In this document: piece after piece, positions 1 to 9,096 of the stretch | How the letters are laid out: every line of letters begins with the position of its first letter | How positions within the stretch are numbered: position 1 is the first letter of the stretch | From: Sulfitobacter aestuariivivens | GTDB taxonomy: Bacteria; Pseudomonadota; Alphaproteobacteria; Rhodobacterales; Rhodobacteraceae | Assembly (NCBI RefSeq): GCF_014763045.1 | Contig: NZ_JACTAG010000002.1 | Location: 372,001-436,000 of the forward strand | Direction: 5' to 3' | DNA: 64,000 bases | Notes under the pieces: model-generated | Databases searched by the model: none | Told to the model about the DNA's origin: nothing | Seen by the model: the letters and a program-made list of their open reading frames with translations, nothing else | Program-made: the position numbers and the translations under genes

Positions 1-688
1 TTTCCTTTGGGGTTCTGACAGGCTGGGCCGCGATGTTTTCAGCCGTATCCTTTATGGCGCGCAGCTGTCGCTGACGGTTGGTCTGATCGGGATCAGCGTA
101 AGCTTTCTGTTGGGCATCACGTTTGGCGCGCTGGCCGGATATTTCGGCGGGCGCACAGATTGGATCGTCAACCGGGTGATCGAAATCCTGCGATCTTTGC
201 CAGAGTTACCGTTGTGGCTGGCCTTGTCGGCGGCGGTGCCATCGAACTGGGGGCCGGTCGCCGTGTTCTTCATCATCTCGATTATTCTGGGCATCCTCGA
301 CTGGCCGGGGCTTGCGCGTGCGGTTCGGTCGAAGTTCCTGTCGCTGCGCGAAGAGGAATTCGTGAAGGCCGCCGAGATGATGGGCGCAAAGCCCGGACGC
401 GTGATCCGCAAACATCTGTTGCCGAACTTCAGTTCACACCTCATCGCAAGCGCAACCCTGTCGATCCCCGCGATGATCCTTGGGGAAACCGCACTCAGCT
501 TTCTGGGCCTTGGCCTGCGGGCTCCTGCCGTCAGCTGGGGCGTGATGCTTAATGATGCGCAGAACCTCGCCAGCATCGAGATCTATTGGTGGACCGCGAT
601 CCCCATGCTGCCGATCATCGTCGTGGTGCTGGCGTTCAACTTCCTCGGCGACGGCCTGCGCGCCTCGCTTGACCCCTACAAAGGCTGA
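1..688 (+). CDS. ABC transporter permease, DppC/OppC family (5' end outside window)
   Basis: The frame is open from base 2 and ends at TGA 686-688, so about 228 C-terminal residues are visible. The first residues contain GSDRLGRDVFSRILYG, typical of the start of the membrane domain in DppC/OppC subunits of peptide, nickel or opine importers. The cytoplasmic EAA loop that docks on the ATPase is at about bases 350-430 (EFVKAAEMMGAKPGR). It is followed by the family-typical LGETALSFLGLGL and hydrophobic segments. The matching solute-binding protein, second permease and ATPases would lie upstream, because lepA follows. Substrate cannot be told from the permease. Confidence 0.93.
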   Translation, partial: FLWGSDRLGRDVFSRILYGAQLSLTVGLIGISVSFLLGITFGALAGYFGGRTDWIVNRVIEILRSLPELPLWLALSAAVPSNWGPVAVFFIISIILGILDWPGLARAVRSKFLSLREEEFVKAAEMMGAKPGRVIRKHLLPNFSSHLIASATLSIPAMILGETALSFLGLGLRAPAVSWGVMLNDAQNLASIEIYWWTAIPMLPIIVVVLAFNFLGDGLRASLDPYKG

Positions 689-923
689 GGGTGAGATAAT
701 GGGTTTATGCTTCCTGACACCCGACAAAACTGCCTGCTGATTGCCGCCGCTTGGCCTGTCGGGTCTGGCATCAATGTATGCGGACGCGCGCCCTGAAACC
801 GACCGATGCATTTCCCGCGATGCGCGCGCCATCACGCGGTCGTTGAACGCGGCCACAGCCCCGCGTCCCGCCTCGTGAACAACTCACCTTGACCACTTCT
901 CAAAACCTCTACATATCAGCGCA

Positions 924-2723
924 ATGACACCGCTTTCACACATCCGCAATTTCTCCATCGTGGCGCATATCGATCACGGGAAATCGACGCTGGCCGACCG
1001 CCTGATCCAGTCCACCAATACCGTGGCGGATCGGGACATGAAGGAACAGATGCTCGACAGTATGGACATCGAGCGCGAGCGCGGGATCACCATCAAGGCC
1101 CAGACCGTGCGGATCAACTACACCGCCAAAGATGGCGAGGAATACATCCTCAACCTGATCGACACCCCCGGGCATGTGGATTTTGCCTATGAGGTCAGCC
1201 GGTCCATGCGCGCCGTCGAAGGATCGCTGCTGGTGGTGGACAGCACCCAAGGGGTCGAGGCGCAGACGCTTGCCAATGTCTACCACGCCATCGAAGCGGA
1301 CCATGAGATCGTGCCGGTCCTTAACAAGATCGACCTGCCCGCCAGCGACTGCGACCGCGTGGCCGAACAGATCGAGGATGTGATCGGCATTGACGCAACC
1401 GGCGCCATCCGGGTCTCCGCCAAGACCGGCGTCGGGATTGAGGACACGCTTGAGGCCATCGTCACCCACCTGCCCGCACCCAAAGGCACGCTGGATGCCC
1501 CGCTCAAGGCCATGCTGGTGGATTCGTGGTACGACAGCTATCTCGGCGTGATCGTCCTCGTGCGGATCATGGACGGCCAGCTGCGCAAGGGCGACCGGAT
1601 CCGCATGATGCAGAACGGATCCGTCCACCACGTCGACCGCATTGGCGTCTTCCGTCCCCAGATGACAGAGATCGACACGCTGGGCCCCGGCGAAATTGGC
1701 TTTCTGACCGCCTCGATCAAACAGGTGCGCGACACCCGCGTGGGCGATACCATCACGCACGAGAAAAAGGGCACCGATACCGCGCTGCCGGGTTTCAAAC
1801 CCTCGCAGCCTGTCGTGTTCTGTGGCCTCTTCCCGGTGGATTCAGCCGAATTCGAAGACCTGCGCGATGCCATCGAAAAACTGGCCCTCAACGACGCGTC
1901 GTTCAGCTTCGAAATGGAGACCTCTGCCGCCCTCGGCTTCGGATTCCGCTGCGGGTTCCTGGGGCTGTTGCACCTCGAGGTGATCCGCGACCGGATCGAA
2001 CGTGAGTACGACATTGACCTCATCACCACCGCGCCTTCCGTGATCTACCACATCCACATGAAAGACGGTGAGATGATGGAGCTGCACAACCCCGCCGACA
2101 TGCCGGACCTCACCCTGGTCGACCATCTGGAAGAGCCGCGCATCAAGGCCACGATCCTGGTGCCCGACGACTATCTGGGCGACGTGCTGAAGCTCTGTCA
2201 GGATCGCCGCGGCATTCAGGAAGACCTGACCTATGCAGGCTCCCGCGCAATGGTGGTCTACGATCTGCCGCTCAACGAGGTGGTGTTCGACTTCTACGAC
2301 CGCCTGAAATCGGTGACCAAGGGATATGCATCGTTCGACTACCAGATGATGGGCTATCGTCAGGACAATCTGGTGAAAATGTCGATCCTTGTGAACGACG
2401 AACCCGTCGATGCGCTGTCAACCATGGTCCACCGCGACCGCGCCGAGGGCCGCGGCCGCGCGATGGTCGAAAAGCTGAAAGACCTGATCCCCCGCCACAT
2501 GTTCAAGATCCCCATTCAGGCGGCGATTGGCGGAAAGGTGATTGCGCGCGAGACGTTGTCAGCGATGCGCAAAGACGTGACGGCGAAGTGTTATGGCGGA
2601 GACGCCACGCGCAAACGCAAGCTGCTGGACAAGCAGAAGGCGGGTAAGAAGAAGATGCGTCAGTTCGGGAAGGTGGATATTCCGCAGGAGGCGTTTATTT
2701 CGGCGCTGAAGATGGATGGGTGA
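924..2723 (+). CDS. lepA: Elongation factor 4 (LepA), ribosome back-translocase GTPase
   Basis: This 599-residue protein is the usual LepA length. It starts with the family N terminus ([20 protein letters not shown]), followed by the P-loop AHIDHGKST, the DTPGHVDF G3 motif and the NKIDLP G4 motif. Domains II and III and the elongation-factor-G-like domain follow, and the C terminus is the LepA-specific domain rich in Lys/Arg (about residues 540-599). The protein binds stalled or mistranslocated ribosomes and is non-essential in most bacteria. A possible promoter (TTGACC at 889-894 and an AT-rich hexamer around 912-917) sits so close to the ATG that the leader would be very short. The 235 bp before it hold no convincing gene. 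Confidence 0.98.
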   Translation: MTPLSHIRNFSIVAHIDHGKSTLADRLIQSTNTVADRDMKEQMLDSMDIERERGITIKAQTVRINYTAKDGEEYILNLIDTPGHVDFAYEVSRSMRAVEGSLLVVDSTQGVEAQTLANVYHAIEADHEIVPVLNKIDLPASDCDRVAEQIEDVIGIDATGAIRVSAKTGVGIEDTLEAIVTHLPAPKGTLDAPLKAMLVDSWYDSYLGVIVLVRIMDGQLRKGDRIRMMQNGSVHHVDRIGVFRPQMTEIDTLGPGEIGFLTASIKQVRDTRVGDTITHEKKGTDTALPGFKPSQPVVFCGLFPVDSAEFEDLRDAIEKLALNDASFSFEMETSAALGFGFRCGFLGLLHLEVIRDRIEREYDIDLITTAPSVIYHIHMKDGEMMELHNPADMPDLTLVDHLEEPRIKATILVPDDYLGDVLKLCQDRRGIQEDLTYAGSRAMVVYDLPLNEVVFDFYDRLKSVTKGYASFDYQMMGYRQDNLVKMSILVNDEPVDALSTMVHRDRAEGRGRAMVEKLKDLIPRHMFKIPIQAAIGGKVIARETLSAMRKDVTAKCYGGDATRKRKLLDKQKAGKKKMRQFGKVDIPQEAFISALKMDG

Positions 2724-2911
2724 AGGCCGACTATTTCAGGCTGAGATGGAAATTGGTTTTGGGGTTCGGCTCCGTGAGAACTTAAACTGAAGCGGTTACA
2801 CAGTCCACTGTGGTCGAAGCTTAAGTCTGTGAGACTCTCGGGTTTCTCCAAATCAATAGAAAAGGCAAATCTCTTTTTCCCAACCACCTCCCCCCAAACG
2901 ACAATCCCAAC

Positions 2912-2954
2912 TTATCCACAGAAAATACCAAATAAATCCAGCATCTTATCCACA
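2912..2954 (+). promoter_or_regulatory. Pair of perfect DnaA boxes in an AT-rich patch
   Basis: The 9-mer TTATCCACA, the strong DnaA-binding consensus, occurs at 2912-2920 and again at 2946-2954 in the same orientation, 34 bp apart start to start. The surrounding 2840-2990 is clearly AT-richer than the neighbouring genes and has pyrimidine-rich tracts. No other exact copy was noticed in the 64 kb. This could be part of a replication origin, a DnaA-titration site or a DnaA-controlled promoter. No dnaA, hemE, parAB or gidA lies nearby to support a chromosomal origin, so the role is open. Confidence 0.55.
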
Positions 2955-2995
2955 AGAAATTTCCCATCCTCCCCATTTTTCCCTTGCCGACTCAC

Positions 2996-3480
2996 CCCGC
3001 CTCGCCGCAACCTGATCAAACCAAAGCGGTTCGCAAGAACCACGGCGGGAACGCAGAAGGACCCGGGCGTAAACGGGCATTGAGAGACTGATCATAGATT
3101 GAGCTTTCAGTGTAACGGACGAACGGATGCAGGTCAGACGCGCAGGGGAAACCCGGTGACGCAAAGGCGGCATCATCAGGTACGATGCGGAATGGGGCGG
3201 ACCTTTGGGTGCAAACCATTCAAGCGGCGGACTGGAAACAGGGCGGCGCGGTGGTCGGTGGTGACACGGATCATGGGGGATGCGAAAGCGGAACTCGAAG
3301 CCAAGGGGTTTTAGGACCCGGCGGCAGCCAGAGGTTCTTCGGAACAACTGGTCGTTGGCAGCCTTTCGGGGCGGTCAGCAGTTGGCGGACCTTCGGGAAT
3401 GCCGGCAAACTGGGCCACCGGCGGTTTCTTCGGAAACCGTACGGAGCACAGGGAGGCGTCAGGGTGGGCTTCGGCCCGAT
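2996..3480 (+). ncRNA. Candidate structured RNA with repeated UUCG and GNRA tetraloop hairpins
   Basis: No convincing protein is encoded in 2724-3836, yet the plus strand contains many perfect stems capped by stable RNA tetraloops. They are GGUUC-GCAA-GAACC at 3028-3041 inside an outer CCCGCC/GGCGGG stem (2996-3001 with 3044-3049), GUUC-UUCG-GAAC at 3334-3345, CCU-UUCG-GGG at 3362-3371, a UUCG loop at 3390-3397 inside CAGUU/AACUG (3379-3383 with 3408-3412), CGGUUUC-UUCG-GAAACCG at 3422-3439, and GGGC-UUCG-GCCC at 3466-3477. Every loop reads cUUCGg on the plus strand only, which points to plus-strand transcription. The hallmarks of RNase P RNA, tmRNA, SRP RNA and cobalamin riboswitches were looked for and not found. 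Exact ends are unknown. Confidence 0.42.
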
Positions 3481-3610
3481 GCAAAGACCGCGTCTGAGCA
3501 CCTGGCGCCTTTTCCTGTTCTGGGTCAGGAATTGGCGCGTCCGGTCCCGGCAAACGCACCGTCCCCTTCATTTTCCCCCTAAACTCATTCCGACAAAAGC
3601 AACGCAAAGA

Positions 3611-3726
3611 CCCGGAAGATTGTTCCTCCGGGCCTTCGGTCGTCAGTTGATGCTGTGCCGCGTCTATATGCACCTGTACCTCCGGAGGTATACGCAAGGT
3701 CTATAGCGTGCAACAAAATATTGTGG
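3611..3726. other. Hairpin and two palindromes in the gene-free stretch before the glycan operon end
   Basis: CCCGGA (3611-3616) pairs with TCCGGG (3627-3632). A perfect 14-bp palindrome TACCTCCGGAGGTA occupies 3677-3690, and an ACAA/TTGT inverted repeat surrounds AATA at 3713-3724. None is followed by a clear T-tract, so they are not obvious terminators. They may be the 3' boundary of the RNA candidate upstream or protein-binding sites. The rest of 3480-3836 shows nothing recognisable. Confidence 0.3.
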
Positions 3727-3836
3727 CGATGTTTGGGGACCTGGCCAGCTGTGGTGGGATTGTGGCCTTTTGGACTCACTTCCGCTGATGACCGCGACCG
3801 TTCGGCGGGCAATAGGTCCGTCAGTGATCGCACTGG

Positions 3837-4313
3837 TCAGGCGCGGTAAAACAGATACCGCTCAGGATCGATCGTATCGGGCCCGCGCACCTGTTTCAGC
3901 CCGACAAGCGGTTGTTGTGACACAACCAACCCGCCCGGCACCATCAGCGGGGCGATCAGCGGGCTTAGCGCCGTTCCTTCGGCCACGTCCTTTTCCTTGA
4001 CCCCATAGCCAAAGTCGTAGTGCGCCAGCGCAATGCGCACGCCACGCGCGGCCAGTGCGGGCAGCACATCAAGCGCCTCGCCCTGCACAAAGAATTCTTC
4101 GGGTGGGATACACGACGGATGGCATTGCAACAGGCGGTCAACCACCCAGATATCGCGGTCTGGCAGTTCCTGGCGCAGGTGGTCATAGGTGCGCCCGTTG
4201 CCCAGGCCCAACTCTAGCACGTCACCGTCCACCCCGGCGATCTCTGTCGCAGCCCAGTTGAGCCCATCGATCTGGGCTGACAGTCGGCGGCGAAAACTTT
4301 CCAACCGGCTCAT
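3837..4313 (-). CDS. Class I SAM-dependent methyltransferase-like protein, last gene of glycan operon
   Basis: This 158-residue protein has a Rossmann methyltransferase motif I (VLELGLGNGRTYDHL, residues 32-46), with a motif II-like acidic patch further on (DIWVVDR). It is short for a full methyltransferase and has no recognisable substrate domain. The start overlaps the stop of the deacetylase-like gene by 4 bp (ATGA), so it is translated as part of the same operon. By context it would modify a glycan or a lipid-linked intermediate, but the substrate is not shown by the sequence. Confidence 0.8.
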   Translation of the reverse strand: MSRLESFRRRLSAQIDGLNWAATEIAGVDGDVLELGLGNGRTYDHLRQELPDRDIWVVDRLLQCHPSCIPPEEFFVQGEALDVLPALAARGVRIALAHYDFGYGVKEKDVAEGTALSPLIAPLMVPGGLVVSQQPLVGLKQVRGPDTIDPERYLFYRA

Positions 4314-5068
4314 GGCAGATCATCCTTCATGTCCAACAGATTACAGGGGGTTGCCCCGCCTTGCAAAAGGGTCTCGAGGCAGTGTTTTGTGAATGCCCAG
4401 GTCGCATCATCATGGACCAGATGGTGGCTGAGAAACCCCAGCGGTTCCAGGTGGTCTGTGCGGCCGCGCCGCCTGTCTTGCAAGGTCTGCACCAAAGCCG
4501 CGATGATCCGGTCGACCGGCATTAACCCACCGCCCGCTTTCCAGTGGATCGGATCGACATGCGTGTTGATCTGTACCAGTCCCGCCTCTTTGCGCGCAGC
4601 CCGGGGGGTGTAGGTGGAAAGAGCGGTATAGCCCAGGTGGGGCAGTGCATTGGCGATGTCGGGATCAATGCGGTTCCAAGGCGGGACAAACATCGGCAAG
4701 AGCCGGGCACCGAACAGGGATTTCAACCGTCTGAGACCGCTTCGCGCCTCGTCAATGGCGGCGGCCCGGGGGTGGCCGAACTCGGCCTTCTTTTGCCCGT
4801 CCGGGGCATGGTTTTCATGGGCCCAGCCGTGGACAAGTGGCACAGCACCGGGCGCATCCTTTATAACCGCCGCAAGATCAGCTGTCGCTGGCCTCGGGAT
4901 CACAGCGAGGTGAACGGGTATGTCCAGGCCTTCGCTGACCCCCAGAAGACGCTGCAGTGCCATTGTATCGCGGGTCGCGTCATCATCGCGCCACCATAGT
5001 GGCAGAGGCACCCTTTCGGTGCGAAAGCGTGCAAGCTCTCTTTGCAGGGGGTTCCAGTCCGGTTTCAT
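4310..5068 (-). CDS. Polysaccharide-deacetylase-like protein
   Basis: This 252-residue protein carries elements resembling the NodB/carbohydrate esterase 4 fold: WWRDDDA near residue 25 (metal-binding aspartates), HGWAHENH near residue 80 (the H-x-x-x-H-type metal site) and MFVPPWNRID near residue 130. There is no signal peptide, which suggests a cytoplasmic enzyme acting on a nucleotide- or lipid-linked sugar. It overlaps its upstream and downstream neighbours by 4 bp. N-deacetylation is inferred from the fold only. Confidence 0.8.
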   Translation of the reverse strand: MKPDWNPLQRELARFRTERVPLPLWWRDDDATRDTMALQRLLGVSEGLDIPVHLAVIPRPATADLAAVIKDAPGAVPLVHGWAHENHAPDGQKKAEFGHPRAAAIDEARSGLRRLKSLFGARLLPMFVPPWNRIDPDIANALPHLGYTALSTYTPRAARKEAGLVQINTHVDPIHWKAGGGLMPVDRIIAALVQTLQDRRRGRTDHLEPLGFLSHHLVHDDATWAFTKHCLETLLQGGATPCNLLDMKDDLP

Positions 5069-6201
5069 TTGGGCGACGCCTGCAGTTGCGCGGTTATCCT
5101 GACCGTTTCGGCGGCACCGTCGAATCCATCTGTCGCCGGGCGCCGGGCCGGTGCCGAAAGCACTTCTGTGACGGCCCCCAAAAGCGTCGCAGGCGTCAGG
5201 CCGTCGCTGCGCAGCACCGTAATGGCGGGTTGTGCGGCCAACGCCCTGGCGCGGATCATCTGTTCTACCTCGTTGCCTGCATCAAACGGAATTACGACCG
5301 CGCGGCAACCTGATTGCAACAGATCCAGCGCGGTGTTGTACCCGCACATGCATACGCAGGCTGCGGCGTGGTGCAGCATTTGGCGAAAATCGCGGCGCGC
5401 GGGCTCCACAATAAGATTGCGGGGTGCAGCCTGAGAAAGTGCTGAAACTCGGGCTTTTGCATCCGATCCGCCGACAAGCAGCCGCCAGGTGTGATCAGAC
5501 TGGGCTGCTGCTGCACATGCCGCGCGAAAGATATCCTCCCCGACATTACCACCACCGGCGGTGACAAGAATTTCGCCGGAACCCGCCGCGTCCGGGTGCG
5601 GTACAGCGGGCGGCGGGGCCACGAACCCGGTGTAGTGCAGCCTTGCGCGCAAAGCCTCGGTCACGGGCCATGAAAGATGAAGCGGGGTAAGCGCAGGATC
5701 GGCGTGCACAAGGACGGCATCGTAGTATCTGTCGATCATGTCCTGCGTTTTTACAGCTTTTTCCGGCTTGGAGGGCGGGGCAAGAATGTCGCGTATGGAC
5801 GCGCAGATAAAGGGCCGCACCGGTCGCGCATAGGCCGCATCCAACAGCGCGCAAAACTCCCTACGCAGCATCCGGCGGCCAAAAGGGAAAAGCTCTGTGA
5901 TCAGCAGATCCGGCGCGATATCACCGAGGGCGGTCAAAAGTGCGTTCCGGCGCGCTGAATGGTAATCTTCGCCCGCCTCGTCCCCGTCTGCCGTCAGCAG
6001 TGTCTTGAAATCAACGCCGTCTGATCGGAGCGGGGGAAGCTGGAGGACTGCGACATCCTGCGCCGACAGCTGCGGCGCGGGAACGCCGCCTGACACCACC
6101 GTTGCCGGATGCCCGGCCTTCAGGTAGGCGCGCGCCAACGTCAGGGCGCGGGCAAGATGGCCTGTGCCCAACAGATGTGTCACGACGATCATGACCTTCA
6201 T
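5065..6201 (-). CDS. MurG-like glycosyltransferase (GT28-type)
   Basis: The reading frame stays open further upstream, but the start at 6201 is chosen because it gives the Rossmann-like N terminus MKVMIVVTHLLGTGHLARA and an ATGA overlap with the phosphatase gene, giving 378 residues. The GTGHLARAL motif and the C-terminal CGYNTALDLLQSG and PFDAGNEVEQ segments resemble the donor-binding half of MurG-type transferases. It is predicted to move a sugar from a nucleotide donor to a lipid or glycan acceptor at the inner membrane face. It shares this layout with the larger transferase at 9093-10301, so the two may be ancient paralogues. Confidence 0.82.
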   Translation of the reverse strand: MKVMIVVTHLLGTGHLARALTLARAYLKAGHPATVVSGGVPAPQLSAQDVAVLQLPPLRSDGVDFKTLLTADGDEAGEDYHSARRNALLTALGDIAPDLLITELFPFGRRMLRREFCALLDAAYARPVRPFICASIRDILAPPSKPEKAVKTQDMIDRYYDAVLVHADPALTPLHLSWPVTEALRARLHYTGFVAPPPAVPHPDAAGSGEILVTAGGGNVGEDIFRAACAAAAQSDHTWRLLVGGSDAKARVSALSQAAPRNLIVEPARRDFRQMLHHAAACVCMCGYNTALDLLQSGCRAVVIPFDAGNEVEQMIRARALAAQPAITVLRSDGLTPATLLGAVTEVLSAPARRPATDGFDGAAETVRITAQLQASPK

Positions 6202-6782
6202 ACGCTTGCCTCGACCAGCCGGACGGGATCTGGTGTCGCATGCCACGTGTCGCCGTCTATTTCCAGCAAGTAGAGGCGGTTCCGCTTGATCTGGAAGGGT
6301 GCTTCGCCCTCGAAGTTCCAGCCCAGCGCATGGGCCAGCAGAACGCGCATCACACCGATGTGGCAGACCGCGACTGCGTCGTCGGTGAGCGCTTTTGCCC
6401 ATGGCACAAGCCGCGCGCGCAGGGCGGCTGGGGGCTCTCCGCCCGGGGGTGTGAAGTTCCAGCCCCAGGTTTCGATATGCCGAAATCCGGACGCAGGGTC
6501 GGCGTGCAGCTCTGTGCCCTGTTTTCCTTCCCACGCGCCCCAGTTCATTTCCATCAGGGCGGCATCGGTCTGAGGGTCGCGGCCAGCAACCAGCCATGCG
6601 GTTTCTGCTGCGCGCGAAAGGGGGCTGGACCAAAGTGCGGCGGTGTCCCACGGCGGGGGCAGACGCAGTTGGCCAAGCTGGGCGCGCGCCGCGTCATCCA
6701 ACGCAATATCCGTGCGGCCCTGAATGCGGCCTGCGCGGTTCCACGCGGTATGGCCATGGCGCAGCAACGCAAGCCTGATCAT
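6198..6782 (-). CDS. Histidine phosphatase (phosphoglycerate-mutase-like) family protein
   Basis: This 194-residue protein begins MIRLALLRHGHTAWNRAG, containing the RHG catalytic motif whose histidine (His9) is phosphorylated in the family. The acidic MEMNWGAWEGK motif and the second catalytic histidine (AVCHIGVMR) are also present. The start at 6782 is preferred over an upstream extension because it places the RHG motif at the usual N-terminal position and overlaps the preceding stop by 4 bp. Within a glycan operon it may dephosphorylate a sugar phosphate, in the way alpha-ribazole or GmhB-type phosphatases serve their pathways. That role is inferred. Confidence 0.88.
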   Translation of the reverse strand: MIRLALLRHGHTAWNRAGRIQGRTDIALDDAARAQLGQLRLPPPWDTAALWSSPLSRAAETAWLVAGRDPQTDAALMEMNWGAWEGKQGTELHADPASGFRHIETWGWNFTPPGGEPPAALRARLVPWAKALTDDAVAVCHIGVMRVLLAHALGWNFEGEAPFQIKRNRLYLLEIDGDTWHATPDPVRLVEASV

Positions 6783-7852
6783 GAGCGCACCAATCCGGTC
6801 AGTCCTTTGCGCAGAGTTTGCGCGGCATGGGGCAACAGATGGTGCTGCGCTACATGGTCGCGCGCATTGGCACTTGCTTTGTGCAGACACTCAGGATCCG
6901 CCAGCAGCTCTTGCGCGCGGCGCGCAAGCGCGGCTGGCCCCGCTTCGGGCGATGGGTATACGCCGGGCGCGAGCACATCCCTGACCCCCGGCCGGTCCTG
7001 CGCGATAACCGGCAGGCCATGCCCCTGTGCTTCAAGGTAGATCATGCCAAAGGCTTCGTTCACGCCCGGCCAAAGCAGCAATGCAGCATTTCGATAGGCC
7101 GTTTCGAGATCTGCTTCATTGAGCGCGCCCAGGAACCTGACCCGCGCTTCGAAGGGCGCCATAAGCGCCTGAACATCAGGACGTACCGCACCGTCACCGG
7201 CAATATGAAGTGTCCAATCTTCCGCTGACATGGCGTGCAAGGTTTCCGCGATCAGACGATAGGACGCAAGTTTGTCGCCCGCGCGCATCATCCCGACGGA
7301 CAGCATCGGCCCTGTCAGTGATGACGCACACGGCAGATCGCCACGGGGTAAAAAAGGGTTCAGGTGGATGAGTTTCTGAGCGGCAGGCGCGTCGCGTTGC
7401 AACGCCTCGGCATCTCGTGTGGTGAGGTAATAGATCACATCTGCCGCGTCACAGGCCGCCTCTGCCCGCGCGGCATAATCCGCCCAGGCCCCTGTGAGGC
7501 GCTTGCGGGCGCGCGTCGCTTCAATCAGGACATACGGTATGCCAAGTGCCTCTGACACTGTCGGCCCCAAGAGGTCTGGCGCTTTGTAGTAGTTGTGGTA
7601 GGTGACCCACGCCTGCCAGCGCGCCGCGCGACCCTGCGCGACAATTGCGGGCTGTGCGGCCTTTGCCTGCGCAATAAGCCGCGCCTGTACGTCCGGATCA
7701 CCTGCGCCATCCCTTGTGCGTAGCGTACTGGCGATCTCCACCTTGTATCCGGCATGTTCCAGTGCGGCGATAAGTCCACGCGCCATCGCACGATCCCCAG
7801 ACGGAACGACATGGTCCGACGGCTTGAGCGGCGCATAAAAAGCGAGTGTCAT
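6779..7852 (-). CDS. Glycosyltransferase, GT4 (GT-B fold)
   Basis: This 357-residue protein has a GT-B organisation. The N-terminal acceptor half starts MTLAFYAPLKPSDHVVPSGD, and the C-terminal donor half holds LHIAGDGAVR, VRFLGALNEADLE and the diagnostic EAFGMIYLEAQGHGLPVIA (E-x7-E-like motif that contacts the nucleotide sugar). It overlaps the next gene by 4 bp and shares one base with the stop of the upstream transferase. Donor and acceptor sugars are unknown. Confidence 0.9.
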   Translation of the reverse strand: MTLAFYAPLKPSDHVVPSGDRAMARGLIAALEHAGYKVEIASTLRTRDGAGDPDVQARLIAQAKAAQPAIVAQGRAARWQAWVTYHNYYKAPDLLGPTVSEALGIPYVLIEATRARKRLTGAWADYAARAEAACDAADVIYYLTTRDAEALQRDAPAAQKLIHLNPFLPRGDLPCASSLTGPMLSVGMMRAGDKLASYRLIAETLHAMSAEDWTLHIAGDGAVRPDVQALMAPFEARVRFLGALNEADLETAYRNAALLLWPGVNEAFGMIYLEAQGHGLPVIAQDRPGVRDVLAPGVYPSPEAGPAALARRAQELLADPECLHKASANARDHVAQHHLLPHAAQTLRKGLTGLVRS

Positions 7853-9096
7853 CAGCGCGCGTCGTCCAGCATCGCGGTAAGCCGTGTGTGCAGGTGCGCG
7901 ATGCCCGGCGACATCGTAAAATGTGCGGTCAGGCGCTCGTAAGCTGCGTCGGCCATCTTTCGGTCCATGCCCGAGCCATCGGCCATTTCAGCAATCCCTC
8001 GCGCCAGTGTGGCCGGGTCATCCTCGCGCAACATGCCATGCGTACCATCATCAATGAATTCCGGGATCGCGGAGACCGGCGTCGACAGGATTGGCAGCTT
8101 TTGGCTGGCGGCCTCCATCAGCACATTCGGCAGCCCGTCACGGTCCCCGTCTGCGGCGATACGCGATGGCAGCACAAAAAGGTCGTTTTCGCGCATTGCT
8201 GCAATGACTTCGGGCTGGTCGCATGCCCCGCGCCATGTGATCCGCGCGTCAAGACCCAGCCGGGCTGCATGCGCGCGCATCATATCATCCAGCGCGCCAC
8301 CCCCGATGTGTGTGAAATGCCAGTCCAGCGTCTCTGGCAGCAGCGCCAGCGCCTCAAGCAGCCTGTCATAGCCCTTCTTTTCGACAAGCCGCCCGACAGA
8401 CATGATCCGGTAAGGCGCATCGACCGCACGCGGCGCGCGATCGGGAGGCGCGGGAAAACGGCCCAGGTCCAGCCCGTGGTACACCAGATCGACACGCGCA
8501 GGGCTGTCTGCCAGCCCCTGCAGGTGCTTGGCACCAAAGCCGGTACAGGTCGCCCCGAAGGTCGCACCATGGGTTTCCGGGTGAAGTTTTTCACGCAGTT
8601 CCCATTCCGGCGATGTCCAGATGTCCTTGGCATGGGCCGAAAAAGACCACGGAACACCCCGCAGAATCGCGGCATAACGGGCCACCGACGAAGGCGTGTG
8701 CAGGAAATGCGCATAGAGCCCGCCAACGTCCTGCGTCAACTCGTGTGCCATGACGCAGGCCTGCCCCCAGCGGCGGCGGCGGTTGGGGGTATCATCACGT
8801 TCGACGTCTTTGCGATAGATGTCTGCGGCAGCATCGAACCCAGGCAACGAGGGGGCCCCACCCACAGCCTGCGCCACGCGACGGGGCTCATCGCGCAGAT
8901 ACTCTGGCAGGTAATGCACCTGGGCTTTCAGGCGGTCATGCAAAGGGTGGGTCTTTGCGTCAGTAGGATGGCGCAGGGACCAGATGTCAAAATCAAGGCC
9001 CGCTTCTTCGAGGGCGACCAGTTCTTGCGCAATGAAGGTTTCTGACAGGCGTGGCCACCCTTTGACGACAACAGCCAGTTTGCGTGTCGCGGTCAT
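7852..9096 (-). CDS. Glycosyltransferase, GT4, colanic-acid-type
   Basis: This 414-residue GT-B enzyme has an N terminus with VVVKGWPRLSETFIAQEL, typical of colanic-acid-type transferases such as WcaL/AmsK relatives. HFLHTPSSVARYAA and FSAHAKDIW lie in the acceptor domain. MSVGRLVEKKGYDRLLEAL, ARLGLDARITWRGA and DGLPNVLMEA form the donor domain with its conserved glutamates. It overlaps the upstream MurG-like gene by 4 bp. The motif set predicts a retaining transferase acting on an exopolysaccharide repeat unit. Confidence 0.93.
   Translation of the reverse strand: MTATRKLAVVVKGWPRLSETFIAQELVALEEAGLDFDIWSLRHPTDAKTHPLHDRLKAQVHYLPEYLRDEPRRVAQAVGGAPSLPGFDAAADIYRKDVERDDTPNRRRRWGQACVMAHELTQDVGGLYAHFLHTPSSVARYAAILRGVPWSFSAHAKDIWTSPEWELREKLHPETHGATFGATCTGFGAKHLQGLADSPARVDLVYHGLDLGRFPAPPDRAPRAVDAPYRIMSVGRLVEKKGYDRLLEALALLPETLDWHFTHIGGGALDDMMRAHAARLGLDARITWRGACDQPEVIAAMRENDLFVLPSRIAADGDRDGLPNVLMEAASQKLPILSTPVSAIPEFIDDGTHGMLREDDPATLARGIAEMADGSGMDRKMADAAYERLTAHFTMSPGIAHLHTRLTAMLDDAR

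Noticed and set aside
3099-3314. Possible short protein ending in MGDAKAELEAKGF before the UUCG hairpins
   Set aside because: No ribosome site or conserved domain was seen, and the same bases are better explained by the stem-rich RNA candidate. A very small gene cannot be excluded.
3000-3650. RNase P RNA, tmRNA or SRP RNA
   Set aside because: The GAAAGUCCGG core of RNase P, the tRNA-like ends and tag frame of tmRNA, and the SRP Alu/S-domain motifs are absent.
3185-3706. Overlapping 173-codon frame rich in Arg, Trp and Gly
   Set aside because: Low-complexity composition follows from the stem-loop DNA; no domain is recognisable.
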